In this document: piece after piece, positions 1-8,097 of the stretch
Position numbering within the stretch: the first letter of the stretch is position 1
How the letters are laid out: every line of letters starts with the position of its first letter
Source: DATKCN01 sp035513175
Lineage (GTDB): Bacteria > Chloroflexota > Chloroflexia > Thermomicrobiales > CFX8
Assembly (NCBI GenBank): GCA_035513175.1
Contig: DATKCN010000398.1
Location: forward strand, 1 to 16,078
Length of the DNA: 16,078 nt
Reading direction: 5' to 3'
The notes under the pieces: generated by a model
What the model was told of the DNA's origin: nothing
The model's database searches: none
The model's input: the letters and a program-made list of their open reading frames with translations, nothing else
Made by a program: the position numbers and the translations under genes

Positions 1-1
1 G

Positions 2-721
2 TTGATCGACGACCCGGTGGTCGTGACGAACATGCGCGGCATCTACAACGACCACATCGCCCAGCACATCATGCTGTACGTGCTGGCGCTGGCGCGTGGG
101 CTGCCCTTCTATATGGAAGCACAACGCCAGCGACGCTGGGATAAGGACGCCCAGACGAGCCGCTACATCGACCTGACGCAGGCGACGGCGCTGATCCACG
201 GCGTGGGCGGCATCGGGCAGGAGACGGCGCGACTGTGCCTCGCGTTCGGCATGCGGGTGCTCGGGGTGGACGCGCGCTGGGAGTGGGAGGCGCCCGGCGT
301 CGAGAGGCACGGGCCGGAGGCGCTGGCATCTCTGCTGCCGGAAGCGGACTTCGTCATCCTCACCATCCCGCACACGCCGGAGACGGAGGGCATGTGGAAC
401 GCCGCACTGTTCGGCGCGATGCGGGAGACGGCCTACTTCATCAACATCGGGCGCGGCATGACGACGCGGCTGGACGACCTCGCAGCGGCCATCGAGAGCG
501 GCGGGATTGCCGGCGCCGCGCTGGACGTTTACGAGATCGAACCCCTGCCGTCTGAGCACCCGTTGTGGACGCTGCCAAACGTGATCCTGACTCCGCACAT
601 CGCTGTGCAGGACGCCGAGAACGTCGAGGAGCGCCGCTTCGAGGTGCTGTTGGATAACCTGAAGCGCTTCGCCGCCGAGGAGCCGTTGCGCAACGTGGTG
701 GACAAGGCGCTGTGGCACTGA
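2..721 (+). CDS. D-2-hydroxyacid dehydrogenase, NAD(P)-binding family, 5'-truncated by the window edge
   Basis: This is the C-terminal part of a 2-hydroxyacid dehydrogenase, a family that reduces 2-keto acids with NAD(P)H in the cytoplasm. Numbering from the first visible codon, the Rossmann motif GVGGIG is at residues 67-72, followed by an Asp at 90 that usually contacts the NAD ribose. The catalytic set is complete: Arg151 (NIGRG), Glu180 (DVYEIEPLP) and His199 (TPHIA). Family members are normally about 310-330 residues and begin 80-100 residues earlier, so the TTG at position 2 is only the window edge and the true start lies upstream. The substrate cannot be read from sequence; the family also includes glyoxylate/hydroxypyruvate and phosphoglycerate dehydrogenases. 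The stop is TGA at 719-721, and a G-rich heptad tract starts 4 nt later. Confidence 0.93.
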   Translation: MIDDPVVVTNMRGIYNDHIAQHIMLYVLALARGLPFYMEAQRQRRWDKDAQTSRYIDLTQATALIHGVGGIGQETARLCLAFGMRVLGVDARWEWEAPGVERHGPEALASLLPEADFVILTIPHTPETEGMWNAALFGAMRETAYFINIGRGMTTRLDDLAAAIESGGIAGAALDVYEIEPLPSEHPLWTLPNVILTPHIAVQDAENVEERRFEVLLDNLKRFAAEEPLRNVVDKALWH

Positions 722-724
722 CGA

Positions 725-757
725 GGGCCGAGGGATGAGGGCCGGGGGGTGAGGGCG
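725..757 (+). repeat. GGG-N4 heptad tract after the dehydrogenase stop codon
   Basis: GGG triplets recur in exact 7-nt register at 725, 732, 739, 746 and 753, separated by four variable bases. The tract starts 4 nt after the stop codon. The spacing satisfies the usual G-quadruplex pattern (four G3 runs, short loops). It resembles the tracts at 7950-7973 and 13357-13381 but has no matching C-rich arm nearby. Confidence 0.6.
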
Positions 758-761
758 TCGC

Positions 762-790
762 TTGACGCCAGCCGCACACGATGCTCAAAT
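762..790 (+). promoter_or_regulatory. possible sigma-70-type promoter for the hypothetical/nitroreductase pair
   Basis: TTGACG (762-767, 5 of 6 consensus bases) is followed after 17 nt by TCAAAT (785-790, 4 of 6). The spacing is ideal and the site lies about 36 nt before the preferred start codon at 826. Such a promoter would exclude the earlier ATG at 781 as the start. The -35 lies at the end of a 20-nt block repeated at 1741-1760. The call rests on consensus matching only. Confidence 0.35.
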
Positions 791-825
791 GCGGCCTACG
801 GCGACAACGGAACGGCGAACGGGAC

Positions 826-1146
826 ATGAGCGAGCGGCGCGTGCTGACTGATGACGAAGCGTTCGAGCTGCTGGCGCACTTCTGCGCGACGGCCGACCTG
901 CACACCATCGAGGCTCCACACTATGCCGACCGCCGCATTCTGGAAGGCATGCTGCCACTGATCGACGCGCTGCTGCGGGACGTTGATCCCGAGGGCGGCG
1001 CCTGGCTCGCGGCGTTCAAGGCCGACATCCAGCAGGCGCTCGAAGTCCGCAGCCGCGACCGGCAGGCCTACGAGGATGTTCTGCACGAGCTGCCCGGCCG
1101 GATCGTGACGGAAATCAAGCGCCGCCGCGCGGGCGCAACGCGATGA
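826..1146 (+). CDS. hypothetical protein, 106 aa
   Basis: I do not recognise this small cytoplasmic protein. It begins MSERRVLTDDEAFELLAHF, is rich in Glu, Asp, Arg and Leu, and looks all-helical, with no signal peptide, membrane segment or metal motif. One Cys (CATADLH) lies near the N-terminus. An in-frame ATG at 781 would add 15 residues, but the start at 826 follows a G-rich stretch and leaves room for the promoter at 762-790. The gene ends with TGA at 1144-1146, overlapping the next gene's ATG by four bases (ATGA). The two are therefore probably translationally coupled, and the protein may work with the nitroreductase. Confidence 0.7.
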   Translation: MSERRVLTDDEAFELLAHFCATADLHTIEAPHYADRRILEGMLPLIDALLRDVDPEGGAWLAAFKADIQQALEVRSRDRQAYEDVLHELPGRIVTEIKRRRAGATR

Positions 1147-1712
1147 GCCAACCGGAACGCGCCGAGATCGTCTTCGATGTCATGCGCACGCGCCGGGCTG
1201 TCCGGTCATTCACTGAGCGGCCTGTCGCGGTGTCCGACATTCGGCGCATCATCGCGGCTGCCCGTTGGGCGTCGAGCGCCGGGAACCGGCGCCTTCAGCG
1301 CTTCTTCGTCACCCGCGACCGGGCTAAAATCGACCTGATCAGCGCGGTCGGGCCGGGCTTCTACGGCAAGCCTCCTGCCGTGATCGTGATCTGCGCCGAT
1401 CTGGCGAAGTCCCGCGCGGCGGGCGTCAAGGACGACGGCGAAGAGCTGAAGGTCGACGTGGGCATGGCCGCCATGAACATGCAGCTGATGGCGCATGCGC
1501 TTGGCCTGGGCACGACGCCGGTGACCTCGGTCAGCTTTTCCGGACTCAGGGCGGCGCTGGAGCTGCCGGACTATCTGCGCCCGGAGCTGATCCTGCAGCT
1601 TGGCCACCCGGCTCCCGGCGGTGCGCCGGGCTTCGGCTCCGGCCAGCGCATCCGCCCGGAGGACATCACCGACTGGGAAGTCGTCAGCGGCGCCATCCCC
1701 GACGACGGCTAG
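1143..1712 (+). CDS. nitroreductase-family FMN oxidoreductase
   Basis: At 189 residues this is a typical single-domain nitroreductase. The family uses FMN and NAD(P)H to reduce nitro compounds, quinones or similar substrates, usually as a homodimer. Visible family features are the N-terminal phosphate-binding stretch TRRAVRSFTERPV (about 16-28), SSAGNRRLQRF (about 44-54) where relatives have P-S-x-x-N-x-Q, the helix DVGMAAMNMQLMAHALGLGTTPV in the middle, and the closing strand ILQLGHP. The ATG overlaps the upstream TGA as ATGA, so the pair is probably co-transcribed. The physiological substrate cannot be deduced. The gene ends in TAG, and the following 242 nt hold a promoter and leader but no gene. 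Confidence 0.88.
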   Translation: MSQPERAEIVFDVMRTRRAVRSFTERPVAVSDIRRIIAAARWASSAGNRRLQRFFVTRDRAKIDLISAVGPGFYGKPPAVIVICADLAKSRAAGVKDDGEELKVDVGMAAMNMQLMAHALGLGTTPVTSVSFSGLRAALELPDYLRPELILQLGHPAPGGAPGFGSGQRIRPEDITDWEVVSGAIPDDG

Positions 1713-1740
1713 TCCGGCGCAACACCTCCTCCTCAGCATT

Positions 1741-1760
1741 GGGTGAGGGCGCCGCTTGAC
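1741..1760 (+). repeat. 20-nt block shared with 747-766, overlapping the -35 region
   Basis: GGGTGAGGGCGCCGCTTGAC here matches 747-766 at 19 of 20 positions; the only difference is C versus T at base 12. Both copies run into a TTGAC(A/G) -35-like hexamer. The upstream flank here (CCTCAGCATTGGGTGAGG) resembles a widespread dispersed 'CTCTCCCAGCATTGGGAGAGG' type repeat, so the block may be a repeat remnant rather than an operator. Confidence 0.5.
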
Positions 1761-1783
1761 ATGCTGCGCGGGTGGCGGATAAT
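1756..1783 (+). promoter_or_regulatory. sigma-70-type promoter of the ABC importer operon
   Basis: A perfect TTGACA (1756-1761) is followed after 16 nt by GATAAT (1778-1783, 5 of 6). This is the best promoter match I found in the window. It precedes the substrate-binding protein gene, giving a predicted start near 1790 and a leader of about 165 nt. Inferred from consensus; not measured. Confidence 0.65.
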
Positions 1784-1912
1784 CGACGTGTCATGCGTCC
1801 AATTCGTAAGCAGGGGCCGTAGAAGTCGATAACCGCGTTACATGCGTGGCACGAGAAAGGACGTAGCCGAGCTCGCTGTTTCGCACGATGGAGAAGACTG
1901 GGCAGCGCGCCG

Positions 1913-1947
1913 CACGCGTGGCGCCTGGCGCGTGGATTCGGAAGGAG
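1913..1947 (+). promoter_or_regulatory. leader hairpin plus strong ribosome binding site
   Basis: CACGCG (1913-1918) can pair with CGCGTG (1929-1934) across a 10-nt loop. AAGGAG (1942-1947) lies seven bases before the GTG start at 1955. The strong Shine-Dalgarno fixes that GTG as the start. The rest of the leader (about 1790-1912) shows no riboswitch class that I recognise. Confidence 0.5.
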
Positions 1948-1954
1948 ACGATCC

Positions 1955-3748
1955 GTGACCGATGACCGTGTGTCCCGATTGGTTGAGGAAGCCAGGCGCC
2001 TGCGCTGGAGCCGGCGCAAGGTACTGAAGCGGGCCGCCGCGCTTGGGCTGAGCGCCCCGGCCATCAGCATGGTGCTGGCGGCCTGTGGCGGCGACGATCC
2101 GGCCGCCACGACGGCGCCCGCGCCCGCGCCTGCCACGACGCCCACGGCGGGCGCCGCCACCACACCGGCCCCGGCGGAGACGCCAGACGTAGAAGAGCCG
2201 ACGGCGACGACCGCCGCGCCCGTTGGCGGCGGCGGGATCATCAATATCCCGACGACGCTCGGCGACTCGGGCATCGGCAACCCGATCCTGACGAGCAATA
2301 TCCAGATGATCGAGTACTACGTCTTCAACCGGCTCATGATCTACAACGACGAGGGCACGCTGGTGCCGGAGCTGGCGGCGGACTGGACCTTCTCCGACGA
2401 CAACCTGACGCTGACGATCACCCTGAACGAGGCGACCTGGCACGACGGCGAGGCCTTCACCGCCGACGACGTGATCTTCACCTTCGACACCATTGCGGCC
2501 GAAACGACCGAGACGGGCAAGCGCTCGAACCTGCGGGTAGCCGGCGAGTTCGTCACCTGGGCGAAAGTGGACGACTACACCATCACGATCACCTCGCCCG
2601 AGGCGTTCGCCCCGCTGCTCTTCCAGCTCAACCAGATCCCGATCATTCCCGAGCACCTGCTCTCCGGCTCGGCGGACATCAACACGGACGAGTTCAACCG
2701 CTCCCCAATCGGCACCGGGTCGTACATGCTCGAAGAGTGGGCCTCCGACCAGTTCATGCGCTTCGTGCCGTATGAGAACCACTTCCGGGGCCGGGCGAGG
2801 AATGATGGGCTCACCGTCTTCTTCTACGCCGACACCGAGGTCAGTTCCGCCGCGCTGGACGCGGGCACGATCGACATGATGTTCACCCCGCCGGAACTGC
2901 AACCGCGCTACGAGGGCAACCCGAACTTCAAGCTCTACAATTATGTCTACTTCACCCCGATTACGCTGTCGTTCAACCACAAGCACCCGATCCTGCAGGA
3001 CATCACGGTGCGGCGCGCGATTGGGATGGCGATCGACAAGGTGGCGCTGACCGAGTCGGTGACCCGTGGCCGTGGCACGATCGCCAACAACCAGTTCGCC
3101 AACAGCGGGCCGCTGGACCGCTACAACGACTACGACAACGTCGAGCCGATTCCGTTCGACGTGGCCGGGGCGAACGCCATGCTGGACGAGGCGGGCTACG
3201 CGGCCGGCAGCGACGGCATCCGCGTGGCGCCGGACGGCACGCGCTTCGAGTTCGACGTCATCACCTACTCCGGCTTCGAGGAGTACCAGAACGGGCAGGT
3301 CATCATTCAGGAGATGCTGCGCGAGATCGGCATGGAAGTTACGCCGCAGGTGGTCGAATACACCACGCTGGAAGGCATGTGGGCTGACCCGAACGACCCG
3401 CCGGAGAACCGCGCGCTGGAGCTGGAGGAGTGGCCGCACCCCTTCGAGTTCGACCCGGACCTGTTCAACGAGCTGCACTCGGACAGCCTGCCACCGGGCC
3501 TCAACTACATGTGGTTCGAGGATGACGAGGTCGATCGCCTGATCGAGGTCGGCCGCACGACGACCGACCCGGACGAGCGCGTGGCGGTCTACAAGGAGCT
3601 GGACGTGCGGCGCTCCGAGACGCTGCCGACGCTGCCGCTCTACAACGCGGTTGACGGCTGGGTGGCGTCGACGGCGTTACAGGGCGTGGCGGACACGCCG
3701 TACTATCGCCGCTACGTGCTGACCTCGGCCCAGGACTGGTCGAAGTAA
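1955..3748 (+). CDS. ABC importer substrate-binding lipoprotein, family 5 (peptide/nickel type)
   Basis: This 597-residue protein should capture the transported solute outside the membrane and deliver it to the permeases encoded next. The N-terminus carries a Tat-like motif (SRRKVLK, 19-25), a hydrophobic stretch, and a lipobox LAAC at 41-44, so Cys44 is the likely lipidated residue. A Thr/Ala/Pro-rich linker covers about 47-90. The SBP_bac_5 fold follows, with family hallmarks such as LVPELAADW, WHDGEAFTADDVIFTF and VRRAIGMAIDK. The GTG start is set by AAGGAG seven bases upstream. A near-consensus promoter lies at 1756-1783, and the permease genes follow after 77 nt. The ligand is unknown: the family binds di- and oligopeptides, glutathione, nickel chelates, opines and sugars. 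Confidence 0.93.
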   Translation: MTDDRVSRLVEEARRLRWSRRKVLKRAAALGLSAPAISMVLAACGGDDPAATTAPAPAPATTPTAGAATTPAPAETPDVEEPTATTAAPVGGGGIINIPTTLGDSGIGNPILTSNIQMIEYYVFNRLMIYNDEGTLVPELAADWTFSDDNLTLTITLNEATWHDGEAFTADDVIFTFDTIAAETTETGKRSNLRVAGEFVTWAKVDDYTITITSPEAFAPLLFQLNQIPIIPEHLLSGSADINTDEFNRSPIGTGSYMLEEWASDQFMRFVPYENHFRGRARNDGLTVFFYADTEVSSAALDAGTIDMMFTPPELQPRYEGNPNFKLYNYVYFTPITLSFNHKHPILQDITVRRAIGMAIDKVALTESVTRGRGTIANNQFANSGPLDRYNDYDNVEPIPFDVAGANAMLDEAGYAAGSDGIRVAPDGTRFEFDVITYSGFEEYQNGQVIIQEMLREIGMEVTPQVVEYTTLEGMWADPNDPPENRALELEEWPHPFEFDPDLFNELHSDSLPPGLNYMWFEDDEVDRLIEVGRTTTDPDERVAVYKELDVRRSETLPTLPLYNAVDGWVASTALQGVADTPYYRRYVLTSAQDWSK

Positions 3749-3825
3749 CGACGACACAGGAGCGCGGGCGGGCTTGCCGGAACAGCCCGCCTGCCGCTTC
3801 CCGCGCTGGACGGTGAGTCTCAGCC

Positions 3826-4806
<981 letters not shown>

Positions 4807-4842
4807 GCGCGCCGTGGCTGCTGCCATGAACGGAGCGGAGTC

Positions 4843-5766
4843 ATGAGCGCCAACGCGCCGCCGATCAGGCTGGGCGACGCGGCCGTGGTTCGCGAGGAGA
4901 TCGTGCGCGGCCAGTGGTCGCTGTTCTGGCGGCGCTTCCGGCGTCACCGGCTGGCGGTGGTCAGCAGCGTGTTCCTGGCGTTCATCTTCATCGTGGCGGC
5001 GCTGGCGCCGGTCATTGCGCCCTACGACCCGAACAAGACCGACCTGCAATTGGCGCGTTTCGGGCAACCGGCGTCGCCCTCGCTGGCGCACCCGATGGGC
5101 AGCGATCAGGTGGGGCGCGACCTGCTGTCGCGCGTCATCTACGGCGCGCGGGTGTCGCTGGTGGTTGGGTTTCTGGCGACCGGCGTGGCGATCACGGTCG
5201 GGACCGTGCTGGGCTCGATTGCCGGCTATTTCGGGCGCGGGGTCGACATGCTGATCATGCGCGTGGCCGACGTGCTGCTGGCCTTCCCGCCGCTGCTGTT
5301 TCTGATGGCCGCGCTGATCTCGGTGCGTCCGACGATCGTGTCGATCGCGCTGGTGATCGCGGTGATCGGCTGGATGAACGTCGCGCGGCTGGTGCGGGGC
5401 GAGTTTCTGGTGCTGCGCGAGCGGGAATACACCGAGGCGGCGCGGGCCATCGGGGCCTCGCCGCCGTCAATCATCTTCCGCGAGCTGTTGCCGAACGCGA
5501 TGGGGCCGGTGATCGTGGCGGCATCGCTGGGCATCCCGGCCACCATCCTCACCGAGTCGACGCTGTCGTTCCTCGGCTTCGGCCTGCAACCGCCGACCGC
5601 CTCGTGGGGCAACATGTTGCAGAACGCGTTCAGCCTGATGCGGGATTACAACGCGTGGTGGATGGGGCTGTTTCCGGGCCTGATGATCGCGTTGACGGTG
5701 CTGTCGTTCAACTTCCTCGGCGATGGCCTGCGAGACGCGCTCGACCCGCGTTCCCGCGCCGAATGA
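4843..5766 (+). CDS. ABC importer permease 2 (DppC/GsiD type)
   Basis: This 307-residue membrane protein is the second channel subunit. The N-terminal cytoplasmic stretch is followed by a first helix (VFLAFIFIVAALAPVIAPYDP), the conserved HPMGSDQVGRDLLSRVIYGARVSL segment, and further helices. The EAA loop reads YTEAARAIGASPPSIIFRELLPN. The C-terminal LSFLGFGLQPPTASWGNML and NFLGDGLRDALDPR are diagnostic of the DppC/OppC group. A GGAG precedes the ATG. The gene pairs with permease 1 as a heterodimer in the order usual for peptide-type importers. The next 97 nt before the ATPase start codon hold no other gene. Confidence 0.94.
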   Translation: MSANAPPIRLGDAAVVREEIVRGQWSLFWRRFRRHRLAVVSSVFLAFIFIVAALAPVIAPYDPNKTDLQLARFGQPASPSLAHPMGSDQVGRDLLSRVIYGARVSLVVGFLATGVAITVGTVLGSIAGYFGRGVDMLIMRVADVLLAFPPLLFLMAALISVRPTIVSIALVIAVIGWMNVARLVRGEFLVLREREYTEAARAIGASPPSIIFRELLPNAMGPVIVAASLGIPATILTESTLSFLGFGLQPPTASWGNMLQNAFSLMRDYNAWWMGLFPGLMIALTVLSFNFLGDGLRDALDPRSRAE

Positions 5767-5863
5767 ACGCGGCGATGGTGGTCGGCGTCGCGGCGCGCAA
5801 TGGGGACCGTGCCGGCCCCTGCGAGGATTGGCACGACCTGGGGCGTTGGGGATGGGGGCGGGC

Positions 5864-7981
5864 ATGGTGACGGCCGAGGTTGTCGAGGAGCGTGCTCGCG
5901 CCGAGCCTGTCGAGCCGTTGCTGGCGGTGGATAACCTGCAGACCTACTTCTTCGGCGAATCAGGGGTCGTCAAGGCGGTCGACGGCGTCAGCTACCGCAT
6001 CAACGCCGGGGAGAGCCTGGGGATCGTGGGCGAGTCGGGCAGCGGCAAGAGCGTCAGCGCGCTGTCGCTGATGCGGCTGATCGAGTCTCCGCCGGGGCGC
6101 ATCGTCGGCGGCTCGGTGCGCTTCGATGGCGAGGACCTGCTGGCCATGAGCGCCTCCGAGATGCGAGGCGTGCGCGGCAACAGCATCTCGATGATCTTTC
6201 AGGAGCCGCTGACGTCGCTCAACCCGGTCTTCACCATCGGCGACCAGATCATGGAGCCGCTGATGCTGCATCAGGGGCTGAGCCGCTCGGAAGCGCGGTT
6301 GCGGGCTGCCGAAATGATGCAGCGGGTAGGCGTGCCCTCCCCGGTCGAGCGGTTGAAGGCGTTTCCTCATCAGCTTTCCGGCGGCATGCGCCAGCGGGTC
6401 ATGATTGCCATGGCGCTGTGCTGCAACCCGAAGCTGCTGATCGCCGACGAGCCGACGACGGCCCTCGACGTCTCGATCCAGGCGCAGATCCTGGAGCTGA
6501 TGCACAACCTGCAACGCGAATTGAACACGTCGATGATCTTCATCACCCACGACCTCGCGGTGGTGAACGAGATGTGCGACAACGTGCTGGTGATGTACTC
6601 CGGCCGGGTGGTCGAGCACGGCACGACCAGTCAGATCTTCGCCAGCCCGAAGCACCCCTACACCTGGGGGCTGTTTGACTGCCTGCCGCGCATCGAGGAG
6701 CCGAAGGGCATCCGGCTGACGCCGATCTTCGGCCAGCCGCCGAACCTGGCCTTCCTGCCCAGCGGCTGCACCTTCCACCCCCGCTGCCCGTATGCCTTCG
6801 AGCGTTGCACGCTGGAGGAGCCGCCGCTGTTCGAGCGCGACGGCCAGACGGTGCGCTGCTGGCTGTACGACGACGGCGCGGACGGCACGAGGAGCCGCAT
6901 TACCGAGCAGCGTGCCGACGCGACGGTGCGCGAGGTGCGCGAGGAGCAGGTCATTCTCGACGTTGCCGACCTGACGAAGTACTTCCCGATCGTGAAGGGC
7001 ATTTTCCGGCGGCACGTTGGGGACGTGCAGGCGGTGGACGGCGTCAGCTTCACGCTGCACAAGGGGGAGACGCTGGGGATCGTCGGGGAATCCGGCTGCG
7101 GCAAGAGCACGCTGGGCCGCGTGCTGCTGCGGCTGCTCGATCCCAGCAGCGGGCACGTTCACTTTCAGGGGCAGGACCTGGCGACGCTGAGCGGCAGGCA
7201 GCTCCAGGTGATGCGCCGCAAGATGCAGATCATCTTTCAGGACCCGTTCTCCTCGCTGAATCCCCGCCGCACGGTTGGCTCGATCGTCGGGCAGCCGCTG
7301 CGGGTGCACAAGCTGGCACAGGGGCGCGAGATCAACGAGAAGGTGGCGGACATCCTGCAGCGGGTCGGGCTGAACCCCGGCCACGCCTCACGCTATCCGC
7401 ACCAGTTCTCCGGCGGGCAGCGGCAGCGCATCGGCATCGCGCGGGCCATCGCGGCCGGACCGGAGTTCATCGTGGCCGACGAGCCGGTGTCGGCGCTGGA
7501 CGTGTCGATCCAGGCGCAGATCGTGAACCTGCTGCAGGATCTGCAGCAGGAGCTGGGGCTGTCGTACATCTTCCTCGCCCACGACCTGTCGGTGGTGCGC
7601 TCGGTGAGCGACCGCGTGGCGGTGATGTACCTGGGCAAGATCGTCGAGATCGGGTCGAACCAGGCCATCTACGAGGACACGCTGCACCCCTACTCCAAGG
7701 CGCTGCTTTCCGCCGTGCCGACGACCGACACGGCCCGCTCGCAGGGCAAGCGCATCATCCTCTCCGGCGATGTGCCCAGCCCGATCAACCCGCCCTCCGG
7801 CTGCCGCTTCCACACCCGTTGCCCCTACGCCTTCGACCTCTGCTCCCAGGTTGAGCCGCCGCTGCTGGATGCCGGTGGCGAGCATTATGTCGCGTGCCAC
7901 TTGTACAGTGCGGACCCGGTCGGGGTCGTGGCCCCGGATGCGGTAGGTCGGGACGCGGGACGCGGGATGCGGGACGCGTAG
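5864..7981 (+). CDS. fused double ABC ATPase (DppD-DppF / GsiA-like)
   Basis: One polypeptide of about 705 residues carries both ATPases that power the importer. Domain 1: Walker A GESGSGKS (56-63), signature LSGGM (171-175), Walker B LLIADEP (191-197), H-loop His229. Domain 2: Walker A GESGCGKS (408-415), signature FSGGQ (515-519), Walker B FIVADEP (535-541), His573. Each domain ends in an oligo_HPY extension with four cysteines (302, 308, 315, 332 and 647, 653, 660, 678), a pattern linked to a [4Fe-4S] cluster in mycobacterial OppD. Both ATPase sites look intact. The start is uncertain: in-frame ATGs at 5723 and 5852 exist, but 5864 begins just ahead of domain 1 and avoids overlap with the permease. 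The last dozen residues (VGRDAGRGMRDA) are encoded by a heptad repeat and are probably not functional. Confidence 0.92.
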   Translation: MVTAEVVEERARAEPVEPLLAVDNLQTYFFGESGVVKAVDGVSYRINAGESLGIVGESGSGKSVSALSLMRLIESPPGRIVGGSVRFDGEDLLAMSASEMRGVRGNSISMIFQEPLTSLNPVFTIGDQIMEPLMLHQGLSRSEARLRAAEMMQRVGVPSPVERLKAFPHQLSGGMRQRVMIAMALCCNPKLLIADEPTTALDVSIQAQILELMHNLQRELNTSMIFITHDLAVVNEMCDNVLVMYSGRVVEHGTTSQIFASPKHPYTWGLFDCLPRIEEPKGIRLTPIFGQPPNLAFLPSGCTFHPRCPYAFERCTLEEPPLFERDGQTVRCWLYDDGADGTRSRITEQRADATVREVREEQVILDVADLTKYFPIVKGIFRRHVGDVQAVDGVSFTLHKGETLGIVGESGCGKSTLGRVLLRLLDPSSGHVHFQGQDLATLSGRQLQVMRRKMQIIFQDPFSSLNPRRTVGSIVGQPLRVHKLAQGREINEKVADILQRVGLNPGHASRYPHQFSGGQRQRIGIARAIAAGPEFIVADEPVSALDVSIQAQIVNLLQDLQQELGLSYIFLAHDLSVVRSVSDRVAVMYLGKIVEIGSNQAIYEDTLHPYSKALLSAVPTTDTARSQGKRIILSGDVPSPINPPSGCRFHTRCPYAFDLCSQVEPPLLDAGGEHYVACHLYSADPVGVVAPDAVGRDAGRGMRDA

Positions 7982-8087
7982 AGGAGGCCCTGGGAAGCCT
8001 CCCGGTTTGGCCTCCACGGCGCCCGGCATCTGACGGGGGCGAACCGCCCGGGAATCCGACCCATCGCATCCCGCATCCCGACCCACC
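7942..8087. repeat. inverted pair of GGG-N4 heptad tracts between convergent genes
   Basis: The left arm (7942-7978) has GGG in 7-nt register at 7950, 7957, 7964 and 7971, with GGGACGC/GGGATGC units. The right arm (8058-8087) is the reverse complement of a similar tract; over 23 nt the arms agree at 20 positions, all three differences being transitions. The left arm contains the end of the ATPase gene. The element fills most of the 116-nt gap (7982-8097) between converging genes. That gap also holds a GGAGGC/GCCTCC hairpin at 7983-8002. A role as a bidirectional terminator is possible, but there is no T-tract. Confidence 0.7.
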
Positions 8088-8097
8088 CACCGTCGTG

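Noticed and set aside
1838..3478. 546-residue minus-strand ORF opposite the substrate-binding protein
   Set aside because: Arg/Val/Gly-rich shadow without domain features; the plus-strand gene has clear signal peptide and family motifs.
7942..8087. CRISPR-like array
   Set aside because: The units are 7 nt with no spacers of constant length; it is an inverted tandem heptad repeat.
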